Positions 1 to 9,742 of a stretch of DNA of 64,000 bases are shown here, one piece after another. The DNA is from Labrys monachus (GTDB taxonomy: Bacteria > Pseudomonadota > Alphaproteobacteria > Rhizobiales > Labraceae): the NCBI RefSeq assembly GCF_030814655.1, contig NZ_JAUSVK010000001.1, forward strand, positions 3,305,501 to 3,369,500. The letters run 5' to 3'. Made by a program: the position numbers and the translations under genes. Below the pieces are notes generated by a model that made no database searches, was not told the origin of the DNA, and saw only the letters and a program-made list of their open reading frames with translations. Each line of letters starts with the position of its first letter. Position 1 is the stretch's first letter.

Positions 1-222
1 CACGGCCCGGGCCTGGAGGCGGCCGAGCTGCTCCAGCACGCCGTTCGGATCCAGCATGCCGACGGGGTAGCACGCAAAGGCCGAGAAATCGGCATCGGCA
101 ACGCCCTTGAGGGGGAGAACCGCGAACGGCACGCCCCGGAGCGACAACTCGGCGGCGATCTCCGCCGGCAGCCTGCCGGCCCCGGCGATGATCGCCAGCG
201 GTCCCGTGCCGGCGGCCGCCAT
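1..222 (-). CDS. lpxI: LpxI, UDP-2,3-diacylglucosamine pyrophosphatase (partial, N-terminal 74 codons)
   Basis: The gene runs off the left edge of the window. The visible N-terminus reads GPLAIIAGAGRLPAEIA and then a glycine-rich segment typical of LpxI (formerly DUF1009). This enzyme replaces LpxH in alphaproteobacteria and hydrolyses UDP-2,3-diacylglucosamine to lipid X at the cytoplasmic face. It directly follows lpxA, as in the common fabZ-lpxA-lpxI-lpxB order. The ATG at 222 is taken as start; an in-frame GTG at 231 overlaps the TGA of lpxA, so translational coupling and a start three codons upstream are also possible. Confidence 0.88.
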   Translation of the reverse strand, partial: MAAAGTGPLAIIAGAGRLPAEIAAELSLRGVPFAVLPLKGVADADFSAFACYPVGMLDPNGVLEQLGRLQARAV

Positions 223-227
223 GCCGT

Positions 228-1049
228 TCACGCGTCGCCGCCCGCCACGTCGCGGGGCGTGCAGATGGCTCGCTCGCCACCCGCGCGCACGAAATCGATG
301 ATCTCCATGACGGCCGGCTGATCGGCGAATTCCTGCGCGATCGCCTCGGCACGCTCCTTGAGCGTTCCCTCGGACGCAAACAGCATGCGATACGCGCGGC
401 GAAGCGCGTGGATCTGCTCGCGGTCGAAACCCCGCCGCTTCAGGCCGACGATGTTGAGCCCGGCGAGATGGGCGCGGTTGCCAAGCGCCATGCCATAGGG
501 AATCACATCGTTCTCGACGCCGCTGAGGCCGCCGACGAAGGCATGCGCGCCGATGCGGACGAATTGGTGGACGCCCGCCCCACCGCTGATGATGGCATAG
601 TCGCCCACCTGGCAATGCCCTGCCATCATGACGTTGTTGGAAAAGATGACGTGGCTGCCGATGGTGCAGTCATGCGCGACGTGGCTCTGCGTCAGGAACC
701 AGCAATGATCGCCGGTCCGCGTGACGAGGCCGCCCCCGGCCGTACCCGGATTCATCGTCACGCCTTCCCGGATCACGCAATCGGCGCCGACGATGAGCTG
801 AGAGACCTCGCCGCGGAATTTCATGTCCTGCGGCGGATGGCCGAGCACCGCGAAGGGATAGGCCTGGGTACGCGCGCCGATTCTGGTATGGCCGGCCACC
901 ACCACATGGGAGTGGAGGGTGACGCCCTCTTCCAGAACGGCGTGCTCGCTCACGACGCAATAGGGGCCGATCGAGACCCCCGCCGCAAGGCTGGCGCCCG
1001 GCGCGATGATCGCCGTCGGGTGGACGGAAGCTGCCGCTAAAGCCGTCAT
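228..1049 (-). CDS. lpxA: LpxA, acyl-ACP--UDP-N-acetylglucosamine O-acyltransferase
   Basis: 273 residues, normal for LpxA. The protein is built of left-handed beta-helix hexapeptide repeats (I-G-x-x-x-x pattern across residues 10-200) and carries the SHVAHDC segment at 122-128, whose His126 matches the catalytic His of E. coli LpxA. It transfers a 3-hydroxyacyl chain from ACP to UDP-GlcNAc, the first step of lipid A synthesis in the cytoplasm. The start at 1049 overlaps the stop of fabZ in an ATGA arrangement. A longer in-frame reading exists upstream but its first 52 residues lie inside fabZ and are not LpxA-like. Confidence 0.96.
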   Translation of the reverse strand: MTALAAASVHPTAIIAPGASLAAGVSIGPYCVVSEHAVLEEGVTLHSHVVVAGHTRIGARTQAYPFAVLGHPPQDMKFRGEVSQLIVGADCVIREGVTMNPGTAGGGLVTRTGDHCWFLTQSHVAHDCTIGSHVIFSNNVMMAGHCQVGDYAIISGGAGVHQFVRIGAHAFVGGLSGVENDVIPYGMALGNRAHLAGLNIVGLKRRGFDREQIHALRRAYRMLFASEGTLKERAEAIAQEFADQPAVMEIIDFVRAGGERAICTPRDVAGGDA

Positions 1050-1510
1050 TCCATGACCACCATGGCGGAAACAGTGGCTTCGGCGACAACGATGCCGTCG
1101 ACCTTGGCCTCCCCCTTGTACCACCACATGTTGCGGCGGTTGCGCAATTTGGTCATGTGCAGGCGGATCTGATCGCCGGGTATGACCGGCTTGCGAAAGC
1201 GGCATTCGTCGATCGTCATGAAATACACGACCTTCGGCTTGGCATCTCCCATCGCATTGAGCACGCAGATCGCGCCGGCCGTCTGGGCCATCGCCTCGAT
1301 CACCAGGACGCCGGGCATGACCGGCTGTTCCGGGAAGTGCCCCGTGAAATGCGGTTCATTGGCCGTAACGTTCTTGATGCCGACCGCAGAATCATCCCCG
1401 TTGATCTCGACGATACGGTCCACCAGCAAGAACGGATAACGATGCGGCAGCAAGGTCAGCAGCTTGCCGATATCGACGGATTCCAATGTTGCGGGTTTGC
1501 TGTCACTCAT
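1046..1510 (-). CDS. fabZ: FabZ, 3-hydroxyacyl-ACP dehydratase
   Basis: 154 residues with a single hot-dog fold. The catalytic pair is visible as His58 in [11 protein letters not shown] and Glu72 in IEAMAQTAG. It dehydrates 3-hydroxyacyl-ACP in fatty-acid elongation and competes with LpxA for the same acyl-ACP pool, so its 4-bp overlap with lpxA is functionally sensible. The ATG at 1510 is preceded by AGGAAATGAGG, which decides the start over an in-frame codon 18 residues upstream. About 90 bp separate it from lpxD. Confidence 0.96.
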   Translation of the reverse strand: MSDSKPATLESVDIGKLLTLLPHRYPFLLVDRIVEINGDDSAVGIKNVTANEPHFTGHFPEQPVMPGVLVIEAMAQTAGAICVLNAMGDAKPKVVYFMTIDECRFRKPVIPGDQIRLHMTKLRNRRNMWWYKGEAKVDGIVVAEATVSAMVVME

Positions 1511-1602
1511 CACAACCTCATTTCCTGACCTGATCGAGCTCCCAGGGGAGGCGTCAAATCGCATGGCCGATGCTGTACTTCCTTATCGGGGAAAGGAAAG
1601 AG

Positions 1603-2664
1603 CTAATTTTTCCCCGTCCCCGGCCTGGAACGGGACTCCCTCACCAGCCGCTTGAGCAGAGCCAATTCGCGTGCATAGTCGCTGAAAGGTTGCGCCGGAG
1701 AACCGCCCATGCGCGCACCTGGCGGGACGTCGTCCTTCACATTGGCGGCGCCGGCGATCTGGGCACCCATGCCGATCCGGATATGACCGACCGTCGCAGA
1801 CGCGCCGCCCATGACGACGAAGTCCTCGAGGATGGTCGAGCCGGATATGCCGACCTTGGCGACGATCACGCAATGGCGCCCGACGACGACGTTGTGGGCG
1901 ATCTGCACCTGGTTGTCGATCTTGGTGCCCTCGCCGATGATGGTATCGCGATTGGCGCCACGATCCACCGTCGTGCCGGCACCGATCTCGACATCGTCCT
2001 GAACGACGACCCGTCCGACCTGCGGCACCTTGAGGTGCCCGCGCGGGCCCATCGAAAAGCCGAAGCCGTCCTGCCCGAGATTGGCTCCGGGATGGATGAT
2101 GACGCGATTTCCGATCAAGGAATGCTGGATGACGGCATTGGCCGCGATCGAGCAGTCGCGGCCGATGCGGACATCGGGGCCGATCACGGCATTGGCCCCG
2201 ATGATGGTGCCGGCACCGATCTCAGCGCGCGGGCCGATGACCGCTCCGGGGTCCACAGTCACTCCGAACTCGAGGCGCGCTTCGGGGTGAACGACCGCTC
2301 CGGGGGAAATTCCCTTCGCACCGAAGAAGGATTGCGGGCGCGCCGCCTCGGGAAACAGCGCGATGCCGACCTGGGCAAAGGCGCGGTAGGGCTCGCGGAC
2401 CACCAGCAGGGGCGCATCGGCCGGCGCCTTGTCCAGAAATTTCGGCGAGATGAGGATGAGATCCGCCTGCGTCGAGGCGAGCAGCGGCAGATAATGCGGA
2501 TTTTCGAGGAAGGTCAGGTCGCCCTCACCCGCCTGGTCGAGCGGCGCCACCCGTCCGATGGTGATGGTGGACGCGACGGCCCCGGTCGGTTCTGCTCCCG
2601 TGAGGCGGACGATTTCGGCGACCGTAAGCCGGCCATGGTGCGTAAAAAAAACAGGCTCTGTCAT
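1603..2664 (-). CDS. lpxD: LpxD, UDP-3-O-(3-hydroxyacyl)glucosamine N-acyltransferase
   Basis: 353 residues. An N-terminal uridine-binding domain (about 1-110) is followed by a left-handed beta-helix of hexapeptide repeats (about 115-320); His257 in [10 protein letters not shown] aligns with the catalytic His of E. coli LpxD. It adds the second 3-hydroxyacyl chain in lipid A synthesis after LpxA and LpxC. The start ATG at 2664 begins [13 protein letters not shown] strong hairpin terminator lies between bamA and this gene, so lpxD-fabZ-lpxA-lpxI may form their own transcription unit with a promoter in 2665-2845. Confidence 0.95.
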   Translation of the reverse strand: MTEPVFFTHHGRLTVAEIVRLTGAEPTGAVASTITIGRVAPLDQAGEGDLTFLENPHYLPLLASTQADLILISPKFLDKAPADAPLLVVREPYRAFAQVGIALFPEAARPQSFFGAKGISPGAVVHPEARLEFGVTVDPGAVIGPRAEIGAGTIIGANAVIGPDVRIGRDCSIAANAVIQHSLIGNRVIIHPGANLGQDGFGFSMGPRGHLKVPQVGRVVVQDDVEIGAGTTVDRGANRDTIIGEGTKIDNQVQIAHNVVVGRHCVIVAKVGISGSTILEDFVVMGGASATVGHIRIGMGAQIAGAANVKDDVPPGARMGGSPAQPFSDYARELALLKRLVRESRSRPGTGKN

Positions 2665-2846
2665 TGTCTCACGCCGCTATCCGGATGTTTCCAGCCATAG
2701 GGCGACCGGGCGAATTCGCCGTTCCTCGCTCCCAAGGGCTTCGTCTTGCCGACCTCAGTTACACGATTTGCGCGGGCTCAGGCAAAACACCGAACATTGC
2801 AAAGCATTTCCGCAATTCCGTTCCGTCGAGGATCGATGTGAACATA

Positions 2847-2875
2847 TGAAAACGGCCGGTCCCTCGGGACCGGCC
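2847..2875 (-). terminator. Rho-independent terminator after bamA
   Basis: Perfect 9-bp stem GGCCGGTCC/GGACCGGCC (2854-2862 with 2867-2875), tetraloop, then GTTTTC on the minus strand. It lies 26 bp past the bamA stop codon and before lpxD, so it should at least partly separate the two. Confidence 0.75.
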
Positions 2876-2900
2876 GGCTCAAGCCCAACAGGGCGCAGCA

Positions 2901-5111
2901 TCAATAATTGACGATCGTACCGAAGTGGAAGGCCTGCTTGTCGTCATACTTGTCCTTGGTCAGGACGAAAGCATAGTCGAAGCGCAGGGGCCCGAGCGGA
3001 GAAGCCCACAGCAGGCTGGCACCGACGGACGAGCGGATCTTCGAGGAATCGTGCAACTGGAAGGTGGCGGCCGATCCATCGGAATTGAAGAAATGCTTGT
3101 CGCCCCCGTAATTGTAGACGGTACCGGCATCCGCGAACAGGGCGCCGCGCAATCCAACCTCACGCGGGAGGCCAAAGATCGGGAACTGAACTTCGACCGT
3201 ACCACCGAAATAGGTGGTGCCGCCGAGACCGTTGCCCTTGCCGCCGCCGGCGAGGTCACGCGGTCCGATGCCGCCCGGCGCGAAGCCGCGCACCAGATCC
3301 GGGCCGGGACTGAACTGGTCGACGATCGCCAGTTTGTCGCCACCGAGGGCGGTCATGTAACCACCCTGCGCACGTGCCATCAGGGTGAAATCGTCGGTCA
3401 GCGGATAATAGTACCTGGAGTCGACCGTCTCACGCACGAAATGCGCGTCACCGCCAAGGCCGGCGACATCCTGCTTGAACTTGGCATAGATGCCTTCGCT
3501 CGGCTGCTTGAGGTCGTCGAGCGTGTTGTAGGTCAGCGAATAGCCGACCATCGACACGATACGAGACTTGCCGTTGAGTTCCTTGATCGCCTCGGACGCT
3601 TCGCCGTTCGCAAAATTGCCGTCGGTAAACTGCGCGTCCGGGATCGTGACCTTCTCCTGGTAGAGCGTGTAGTTCACACCCACCGCGAACTCGTCGGTGA
3701 CGGGGAAGGACAGGCGGATGGTGCCGCCGGTGTTCTGATCCTTATAATAGCTGTAGCTGTCGGCATCGGTGGTCTTGGAGAACAGATCGAAGCCGGCTGC
3801 GATGCGCTGCCCGAGGAAATAGGGCTCCGTGAAGGAGAATTCATAGCCCTGGGTGCGCTGGCCATATTCGGCCGAGACCTTCACATACTGGCCGCGGCCG
3901 AGGAAGTTGCGTTCCGACAGCGTCACCGATCCGAGAATACCGTCGGAGGTCGAATAGCCGCCGCCGACCGAGAACTCACCGGTCGACTGGTCGACGACGT
4001 CGACGTCCACGATCACCCGGTCGGGCTGCGAGCCCGGCTCGTTGGTGATCTTGACGCTCTGGAAATAGCCGAGATTGCGCAGGCGCCGCGCCGCCCGGTC
4101 GATCATCGCCTTGTTGTAGGGGTCGCCTTCGCCGATGTCGAACTCGCGGCGGATCACATAGTCACGTGTACGGGTGTTGCCCCGGATGTTGATCCGCTCG
4201 ATATAGACCTTGGCGCCTTCCTCCACGACATAGGACACCCCGACCGTGCCGTTCGCCTCGTCGCGCTCGGCACGCGGACGGACCACGGCGAAGGGATGGC
4301 CGGAGCCGGCCAGCTGCACCGTCATCTGCTCGACGGTCTTGTCGACATCCTCGCCGCGATACGACCAGTTCTGCCAGGACTCGATATTGTGATCGAGGTC
4401 GGCCGAATTGACGTCGGCAATCGTCGACTGGACGCTGGAAGGGCCGAACTTGTAATAGCGCCCCTCGTCCACCGTGATGGTGATGATGTAGGCGGTCTTC
4501 TCGTCATTGAGCGACGGCACCACCGAGACGACCCGGAAGTCCGGATAGCCGTGGTTCACATAGAACTGGCGAAGGCGCTCCTCGTCATTGGCAAGCCGGT
4601 CAGGATCGAACGTATCCGTGGTGCGCAGCCAGGAGAGCCAGCCCGATTCGGTCGTCGCCATCTGCCGCTTCAGGCGCCAGTCCGAGTAATTCTCGTTGCC
4701 GACGAAACGGATCTCGTCGATGCCGATCTTCACACCTTCGGCGACGGTGAAGACGAGGTCGACGCGGTTATTCGGTAGCGCCACCGTCCGGTAGGAGATC
4801 TCGACCGTCGAGCGGCCGACACGCGAATAGGCTTCCTTCATGCGGTCGATGTCGGAATTCACGGTCGCCTGATTATAGGCGTAACCGGCCTTCGACTCGA
4901 TGACCGCCGTAAGCTGGTCCGAATTGACCTTCTTGTTCTTCTCGAAAACGATTCGGTTGATGATCGGTGCCGAACGTGCCGCCACCTGCCGCTTCGGAGC
5001 TGCATAAGCCTGCTCGATCAGCGGGGATGCCACGAGGGCGCAGAACAGCGACGGAACCGCGACGGCGGCAAGGGCGACGCCCAGCTTCAACTTGTACACG
5101 GCTGATGCCAT
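2901..5111 (-). CDS. bamA: BamA, outer-membrane protein assembly factor
   Basis: 736 residues. A signal peptide (residues 1 to about 38, hydrophobic core GVALAAVAV, cleavage near AYA-AP) precedes five POTRA domains (about 45-400) and a 16-strand beta-barrel ending in a C-terminal aromatic residue (VNY). BamA is the insertase of the BAM complex in the outer membrane. The ATG at 5111 has GGGAAG upstream and starts the signal peptide (MASAVYKLKLG); an in-frame codon 24 residues upstream would add charged sequence before it. No skp/ompH gene lies between bamA and lpxD, unlike in gammaproteobacteria. Confidence 0.96.
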   Translation of the reverse strand: MASAVYKLKLGVALAAVAVPSLFCALVASPLIEQAYAAPKRQVAARSAPIINRIVFEKNKKVNSDQLTAVIESKAGYAYNQATVNSDIDRMKEAYSRVGRSTVEISYRTVALPNNRVDLVFTVAEGVKIGIDEIRFVGNENYSDWRLKRQMATTESGWLSWLRTTDTFDPDRLANDEERLRQFYVNHGYPDFRVVSVVPSLNDEKTAYIITITVDEGRYYKFGPSSVQSTIADVNSADLDHNIESWQNWSYRGEDVDKTVEQMTVQLAGSGHPFAVVRPRAERDEANGTVGVSYVVEEGAKVYIERINIRGNTRTRDYVIRREFDIGEGDPYNKAMIDRAARRLRNLGYFQSVKITNEPGSQPDRVIVDVDVVDQSTGEFSVGGGYSTSDGILGSVTLSERNFLGRGQYVKVSAEYGQRTQGYEFSFTEPYFLGQRIAAGFDLFSKTTDADSYSYYKDQNTGGTIRLSFPVTDEFAVGVNYTLYQEKVTIPDAQFTDGNFANGEASEAIKELNGKSRIVSMVGYSLTYNTLDDLKQPSEGIYAKFKQDVAGLGGDAHFVRETVDSRYYYPLTDDFTLMARAQGGYMTALGGDKLAIVDQFSPGPDLVRGFAPGGIGPRDLAGGGKGNGLGGTTYFGGTVEVQFPIFGLPREVGLRGALFADAGTVYNYGGDKHFFNSDGSAATFQLHDSSKIRSSVGASLLWASPLGPLRFDYAFVLTKDKYDDKQAFHFGTIVNY

Positions 5112-5283
5112 CGGGTCTTCCCACTCTTTATACCGAACCACCATAGCGACAGTGCCAACCATATGGGCCCGCATTGCGCTCATTGAAAAAGCTTCTACAG
5201 GGATTCAGGACACATGCAACTGAGCCACGCTGTGCCCCTGTCCTTTTTTGGGAGAGCGTTGCGAATCCGCCACGCTCCACTTC

Positions 5284-6405
5284 CTACTTGCCGCCGAATA
5301 AATGCGACAGATCATTCCCCAACACGAGAACGGTCATCGTCACGATCAGCATCAGGCCGATGCCGAAGGAAAGTTCCTGCGCGCGAGCACCCACCGGGCG
5401 TCCGCGCACGGCCTCGATCAGATAAAATACCAGATGTCCGCCGTCGAGAACCGGGATCGGCAGGAGATTGATGAAGCCGATCGAGACCGAGAGAGCGGCG
5501 GTCAGCACGATCAGTCCGCCGAGCCCGACATCCTGCGCGATGTTCCTGGAGGCGACGGCAATGCCGACAATGCCGCTGACCTGCCTGGCATCCCCTTGGC
5601 CCACGACGAGCTTGGCGAAGAAAACCGTCGATGTTTCAATCGATTGGGCGGTTTCCTTCGCACCGGTCCACAACGCGGTTGCCGGATCGAGGCGGACCAG
5701 CCCCCCCGGCGCAACGCCGATCGTACCCCTGGTGACGGGCTTGCCGTTCTCGTCCATGACCTGCTGCATCTGCGGCACGATGGCGACATCGAACGTCGTC
5801 GAGCCCCGCTCGATCGCCATCTTCACCGCACGGCCGGACGCCGGACCGATCAGAGGCGGCAATTGCCGGAACAGCGTGACCCTGGTGCCGTCGACCTCGA
5901 CGATTCGGTCCCCCTTCTGGAGGCCGGCCTTCTCGGCGGGGGAACCGGGCTGGACCGCTCCGACGACCGCGTCAGAGGTTGGGTAACCATAAATGGAGAA
6001 AGCTGCCGCGAAGACGAAGACGGCGAGGATGAAATTGGCGATCGGACCGGCCGCCACCACGGCGATGCGCTGCCATACCGGCTTGTGGAACAGGCTGAAG
6101 CCGCGCTCCTCGGCCGTCATCAGCTTGTTCTTCTCCTCATCGGGCATCGACGCCGCGTTGGCGTCTCCGAAGAACCGGACATACCCGCCGAGGGGAATCG
6201 CCGCCACGCGCCAATGCGTTCCCTTGCGGTCGTCGAAGCCGAGCAGTTCCGGTCCGAATCCGATCGAGAACGTCATCACCTTCACGCCGAACCAGCGTCC
6301 GACGAGGAAATGCCCGAGTTCGTGGAAGAAGATCAGAACGGAGATGATCACGACAAAGGGAACGAATCCCAAGAAGCCGAGACCGAAGCTGTCCAGAAGA
6401 TGCAT
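5284..6405 (-). CDS. rseP: RseP/MmpA-type site-2 protease
   Basis: 373 residues. The zinc-binding HELGH motif is at residues 28-32 in the first membrane segment, a periplasmic PDZ domain follows (about 120-200, GSPAEKAGLQKGDRI), and the second catalytic motif LLPIPVLDGGH is near residue 320. It cleaves membrane-bound anti-sigma factors and signal peptide remnants within the inner membrane. Two in-frame ATGs lie close together; the second (6405) is chosen because GAGAGG is 7 nt before it, whereas the first at 6411 would be 1 nt from the Shine-Dalgarno. In many relatives dxr lies between cdsA and this gene; here only 60 bp separate them. Confidence 0.94.
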   Translation of the reverse strand: MHLLDSFGLGFLGFVPFVVIISVLIFFHELGHFLVGRWFGVKVMTFSIGFGPELLGFDDRKGTHWRVAAIPLGGYVRFFGDANAASMPDEEKNKLMTAEERGFSLFHKPVWQRIAVVAAGPIANFILAVFVFAAAFSIYGYPTSDAVVGAVQPGSPAEKAGLQKGDRIVEVDGTRVTLFRQLPPLIGPASGRAVKMAIERGSTTFDVAIVPQMQQVMDENGKPVTRGTIGVAPGGLVRLDPATALWTGAKETAQSIETSTVFFAKLVVGQGDARQVSGIVGIAVASRNIAQDVGLGGLIVLTAALSVSIGFINLLPIPVLDGGHLVFYLIEAVRGRPVGARAQELSFGIGLMLIVTMTVLVLGNDLSHLFGGK

Positions 6406-6465
6406 CGCCATTCCTCTCAGAGGGCTGCACGCCGAAGGCCCTCGCCTGCCGCGCACCAGTCCTGC

Positions 6466-7290
6466 CTACCACATCAGGAAGCCGCGGGCCGGATGCAGGC
6501 CGGCATGAAGCCAGCCGATCACCAGCGCCGCCAACGCCGCCGCCACGAAGCCATCGAGCCTGTCCATCACGCCGCCATGGCCCGGAATAAGATGGCTCGC
6601 GTCTTTGGCATCAAAACGACGCTTGAGCATCGATTCGAGAAGATCGCCGCCCTGCGAGATCGCAGCCAGCGCCGCGCCGAGCAGACCCAGCGCGAAAGAC
6701 TGCGCCACCAGCCCGGCCGCGATGCCGCCGAAGCCCACGCCGCCGACGAATCCGGACCATGTCTTCTTGGGGCTTATGCGCGGGCAGAGTTTCGGACCGC
6801 CCAGCGTTCTGCCGGTGAAATAGGCCATCACGTCCGATCCCCACACGATGGCGAACAGGACGAGAATCGCGCGCATTCCGAATTCGCCGTCGTGGCGCAG
6901 GAGCACCGCCGGCAGCACGACCGCACCGGCATAGGGCAAGGCGGCGGCGATCAGCCCGGGATGCCGACGCCGGCAAGCGGCGGCACGAGCCCAGAGGGCG
7001 GCAGCACCGGCGAGCAGGGACAAGATCGCGGCGACGCCCCCGCCGGCATAGGCAAGCCACGCCGACCCGGCGAGCACTGCCGCCCCCACGCCGATGGCGA
7101 GCCGATCCGTCTCTCCCGGCGTCACCAGGGCCAGCCATTCGGCTAGCACCGCCAGGCTGGCCAGGAGCCAGAACAGGGCGAAGGCAAGCCCGCCCAGCCA
7201 GTTGGTCAGCAAGGCCAAGCCCGCCATCACGATTGCAGAGGCAAGGCGGACAGCCAGATCGGACCAGTTGGCCTTGCTCGCGCTCGCCAT
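6466..7290 (-). CDS. cdsA: CdsA, phosphatidate cytidylyltransferase
   Basis: 274 residues, multi-pass membrane protein. The CDP-diglyceride synthetase signature is complete near the C-terminus: LKRRFDAKDASHLIPGHGG followed by VMDRLDGF. It makes CDP-diacylglycerol from phosphatidate and CTP, the branch point of phospholipid synthesis. The start ATG at 7290 lies 1 bp after the uppS stop, so the two are almost certainly cotranslated. Confidence 0.95.
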   Translation of the reverse strand: MASASKANWSDLAVRLASAIVMAGLALLTNWLGGLAFALFWLLASLAVLAEWLALVTPGETDRLAIGVGAAVLAGSAWLAYAGGGVAAILSLLAGAAALWARAAACRRRHPGLIAAALPYAGAVVLPAVLLRHDGEFGMRAILVLFAIVWGSDVMAYFTGRTLGGPKLCPRISPKKTWSGFVGGVGFGGIAAGLVAQSFALGLLGAALAAISQGGDLLESMLKRRFDAKDASHLIPGHGGVMDRLDGFVAAALAALVIGWLHAGLHPARGFLMW

Positions 7291-7291
7291 A

Positions 7292-8062
7292 CTAGCCCGA
7301 GGTCGCTTGTCTCGGCGGAGCCGACGCGGTGACGCCGCCGAACCGCCTCTCGCGGGCGGCGTATTCCGCCAGGGCGGCCTCCAGCGCGGTCCGGTCGAAA
7401 TCGGGCCAAAGCAGCGGCATGAAGATGAATTCGGCGTAGGCCGCCTGCCACATCATGAAATTGGAGAGCCGTTGCTCGCCAGATGTGCGGATCACCAGAT
7501 CGGGGTCGGGAATGCCGCTCGTATGGAGATGGCAGGAGATCCGCTCCGGGGTGATGTCGGATGGCTGGAGGCGTCCGGCGGCGACCAGTTCGGCGAGTTG
7601 CCGCGCCGCGTTGGCGACCTCCTGGCGGGAACCATAGTTGAAAGCCACCACCAGCGTCAGGCCGCTATTGCCTTCCGTGAGGTTTTCCGCCTCGCGCAGA
7701 AGTCCTGCCAGTTCGCCGTCCAGTCCGTCCTTTTCGCCGATGATGCGGACGCGGACATTGCTGGCGTGAAGCTCGGCAAGGTCGTTGCGGACGAACCGCT
7801 TGACCAGGCCCATCAGATAGTCGACCTCCGTCCGCGGACGCGACCAGTTTTCCGAGGAGAAGGAATAGACCGTCAGATAGCGGATGCCGATATCGGAGGC
7901 CGCGCGCACCGTGCGTCGAAGGGCCTCGACACCACGCCGATGGCCCTCGAACCGCGGCAGGAGCCGCTTCGAGGCCCAGCGACCATTGCCATCCATGATG
8001 ATCGCAACATGCGTCGGCGGCGCTGTCGTCGCTCCATCACCAGTCACATCCTTGCCAAACAT
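7292..8062 (-). CDS. uppS: UppS, undecaprenyl diphosphate synthase
   Basis: 256 residues of the cis-prenyltransferase family. The catalytic and pyrophosphate-binding segment [10 protein letters not shown] is at 21-30, followed by [13 protein letters not shown], and the C-terminal [18 protein letters not shown] motif is present. It elongates farnesyl-PP with isopentenyl-PP units to C55-PP, the lipid carrier for peptidoglycan and polysaccharides. It lies in the usual frr-uppS-cdsA order; ~136 bp separate it from frr. Confidence 0.96.
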   Translation of the reverse strand: MFGKDVTGDGATTAPPTHVAIIMDGNGRWASKRLLPRFEGHRRGVEALRRTVRAASDIGIRYLTVYSFSSENWSRPRTEVDYLMGLVKRFVRNDLAELHASNVRVRIIGEKDGLDGELAGLLREAENLTEGNSGLTLVVAFNYGSRQEVANAARQLAELVAAGRLQPSDITPERISCHLHTSGIPDPDLVIRTSGEQRLSNFMMWQAAYAEFIFMPLLWPDFDRTALEAALAEYAARERRFGGVTASAPPRQATSG

Positions 8063-8198
8063 AGGTGCCTCGAAACGTCGTCCGCCGAAAACCGGCCGGC
8101 ACGGACTTTATCGAACGATGATCAGATGGACAGTGGAAAAACCGTGTCGAAACAGGACGATGAACTTTCCCTTGCATAGGTCCTGCGAAGGGGCTCCA

Positions 8199-8759
8199 TC
8201 AAACCTGCAAGATCTCCTTTTCCTTGGCCGCCAGCGTCTTGTCGACTTCGGAGATCATGGAATCCGTCGCCTTCTGGACCTGATCCGCCAGGCGCTTTTC
8301 CTCGTCCTCGCTGATCGTGCCGTCCTTCTCGCTCTTCTTGAGGAGATCGAGGCCGTCGCGGCGGACGTGCCGGACCGCGACGCGTGCCGCCTCGGCATAT
8401 TTATGGGCGACCTTGACGAGCTCCTTGCGCCGATCCTGCGTCATCTCCGGAATACGCAGGCGTATCACCTGCCCTTCGGTCTGGGGGTTCAGGCCGAGAT
8501 TGGATTCGCGGATACCCTTCTCCACCGCTCCGACCATGCCGCGATCCCAGACCTGCACGCTGATCAGCCTGGGCTCCGGCACCGAGACGGTCGCCACCTG
8601 GGACAATTGCATGCTGGCACCATAGGCCTCCACATGCACGGGCTCGAGCATGGAGGCCGAAGCCCGGCCGGTCCGCAGGCCGCCCAGCTCATGTTTGAGA
8701 GAACCCAACGCGCCTTCCATGCGGCGCTTGACCTCGGCGATATCGAATGACGCAGACAT
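8199..8759 (-). CDS. frr: Ribosome recycling factor
   Basis: 186 residues, the standard length. The three-helix-bundle domain I carries the conserved LRTGRAS segment (about 27-33) and the C-terminal [17 protein letters not shown] helix. With EF-G it splits post-termination ribosomes. It sits between pyrH and uppS in the conserved order; the ~150 bp before it contain a GGTGGG/CCCACC hairpin. Confidence 0.97.
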   Translation of the reverse strand: MSASFDIAEVKRRMEGALGSLKHELGGLRTGRASASMLEPVHVEAYGASMQLSQVATVSVPEPRLISVQVWDRGMVGAVEKGIRESNLGLNPQTEGQVIRLRIPEMTQDRRKELVKVAHKYAEAARVAVRHVRRDGLDLLKKSEKDGTISEDEEKRLADQVQKATDSMISEVDKTLAAKEKEILQV

Positions 8760-8907
8760 ATTCTTCCCCTCGCGGGATTTCAGGCTGGTGGGACGAACCC
8801 CACCGACAGACAGGTGTGACCCGCCAGCAAGATTTATACCACAGGATCAAAACTTCGCGCTTCTACCTTTTCGACAGAAGCAGGACGAGACCGACCAGCG
8901 GCCGTGC

Positions 8908-9624
8908 TCAGGCTGCCACCAGCGTGCACCGGGCTTCCCCGCGCAGCACGGCCGCCATCGATCCCGCTTCGTGAATCGAAAAAACGATTATGGGCAAGCG
9001 GGCTTCGCGGGCAAGCGCAAAGGCCGCAGTATCCATCACCCGCAGGTCTTTGCGGATCACCTCGTCATGGCTAATCCGCTCGTAGCGGGTTGCCGACGGG
9101 TCCTTCTTCGGGTCGGCGGAATAGATGCCGTCGACCTGCGTGCCCTTCATCAGCACATTGCATTCCAGCTCCGCCGCGCGCAGCGCCGCACCGGTGTCGG
9201 TGGTGAAGAAGGGATTGCCCGTGCCGCCGGCGAGGAGCACGACGCGGTCCTTGGCGAGGTGCTCCATCGCCTGCTGGCGCGTATAGGTTTCGACCACCGA
9301 GGGCATGGCGACGCCCGACATCGCGCGGGCCGACTGCCCGAGCGACGCGAGCTGGGCCTCGAGGGCGATCACATTCATCACCGTCGCCAGCATGCCCATC
9401 GAATCGGCCGCGGGGCGCGACAGGCCCATGCCCGCAATCTGCGAGCCGCGGAAGATGTTGCCGCCGCCGACGACCACCGCAACCTCGACGCCGAGCCTCA
9501 CCGCCTCGATCAGGTCTTCGGCAAGGCGCCGGACGGTCGCCCGGTCGATGCCGAATGGCTCGTTCCCCATGAGCGCCTCGCCGGACAGTTTCACCAGCAC
9601 GCGTTTATAGGGCAGCGCCACCAT
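8908..9624 (-). CDS. pyrH: PyrH, UMP kinase
   Basis: 238 residues of the amino-acid-kinase fold. The N-terminal KRVLVKLSGEALMG loop (7-20), the glycine-rich VVVGGGNIFRG segment and the C-terminal DTAAFALAREARLPIIVF region are all typical. It phosphorylates UMP to UDP and is the hexameric bacterial type. The ATG at 9624 has GGAGTGGGA upstream; earlier in-frame codons would read through the tsf-pyrH spacer. Confidence 0.97.
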   Translation of the reverse strand: MVALPYKRVLVKLSGEALMGNEPFGIDRATVRRLAEDLIEAVRLGVEVAVVVGGGNIFRGSQIAGMGLSRPAADSMGMLATVMNVIALEAQLASLGQSARAMSGVAMPSVVETYTRQQAMEHLAKDRVVLLAGGTGNPFFTTDTGAALRAAELECNVLMKGTQVDGIYSADPKKDPSATRYERISHDEVIRKDLRVMDTAAFALAREARLPIIVFSIHEAGSMAAVLRGEARCTLVAA

Positions 9625-9654
9625 GGTCCCACTCCGATTCGGTTGCTTCTCACA

Positions 9655-9681
9655 GAACAGGCGGCTCCACGCCGCCTGTTC
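9655..9681 (-). other. Perfect 11-bp inverted repeat between tsf and pyrH
   Basis: GAACAGGCGGC and its exact complement flank a 5-nt loop. Neither side carries a uridine tract, so it looks more like an attenuation, processing or mRNA-protection hairpin in the tsf-pyrH message than a full terminator. Confidence 0.5.
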
Positions 9682-9742
9682 TCCGTCTCCATCATCCGCG
9701 CGGCCAAAACATGGCCGGCGGGATGATTGTCCTGAGCAGGCC

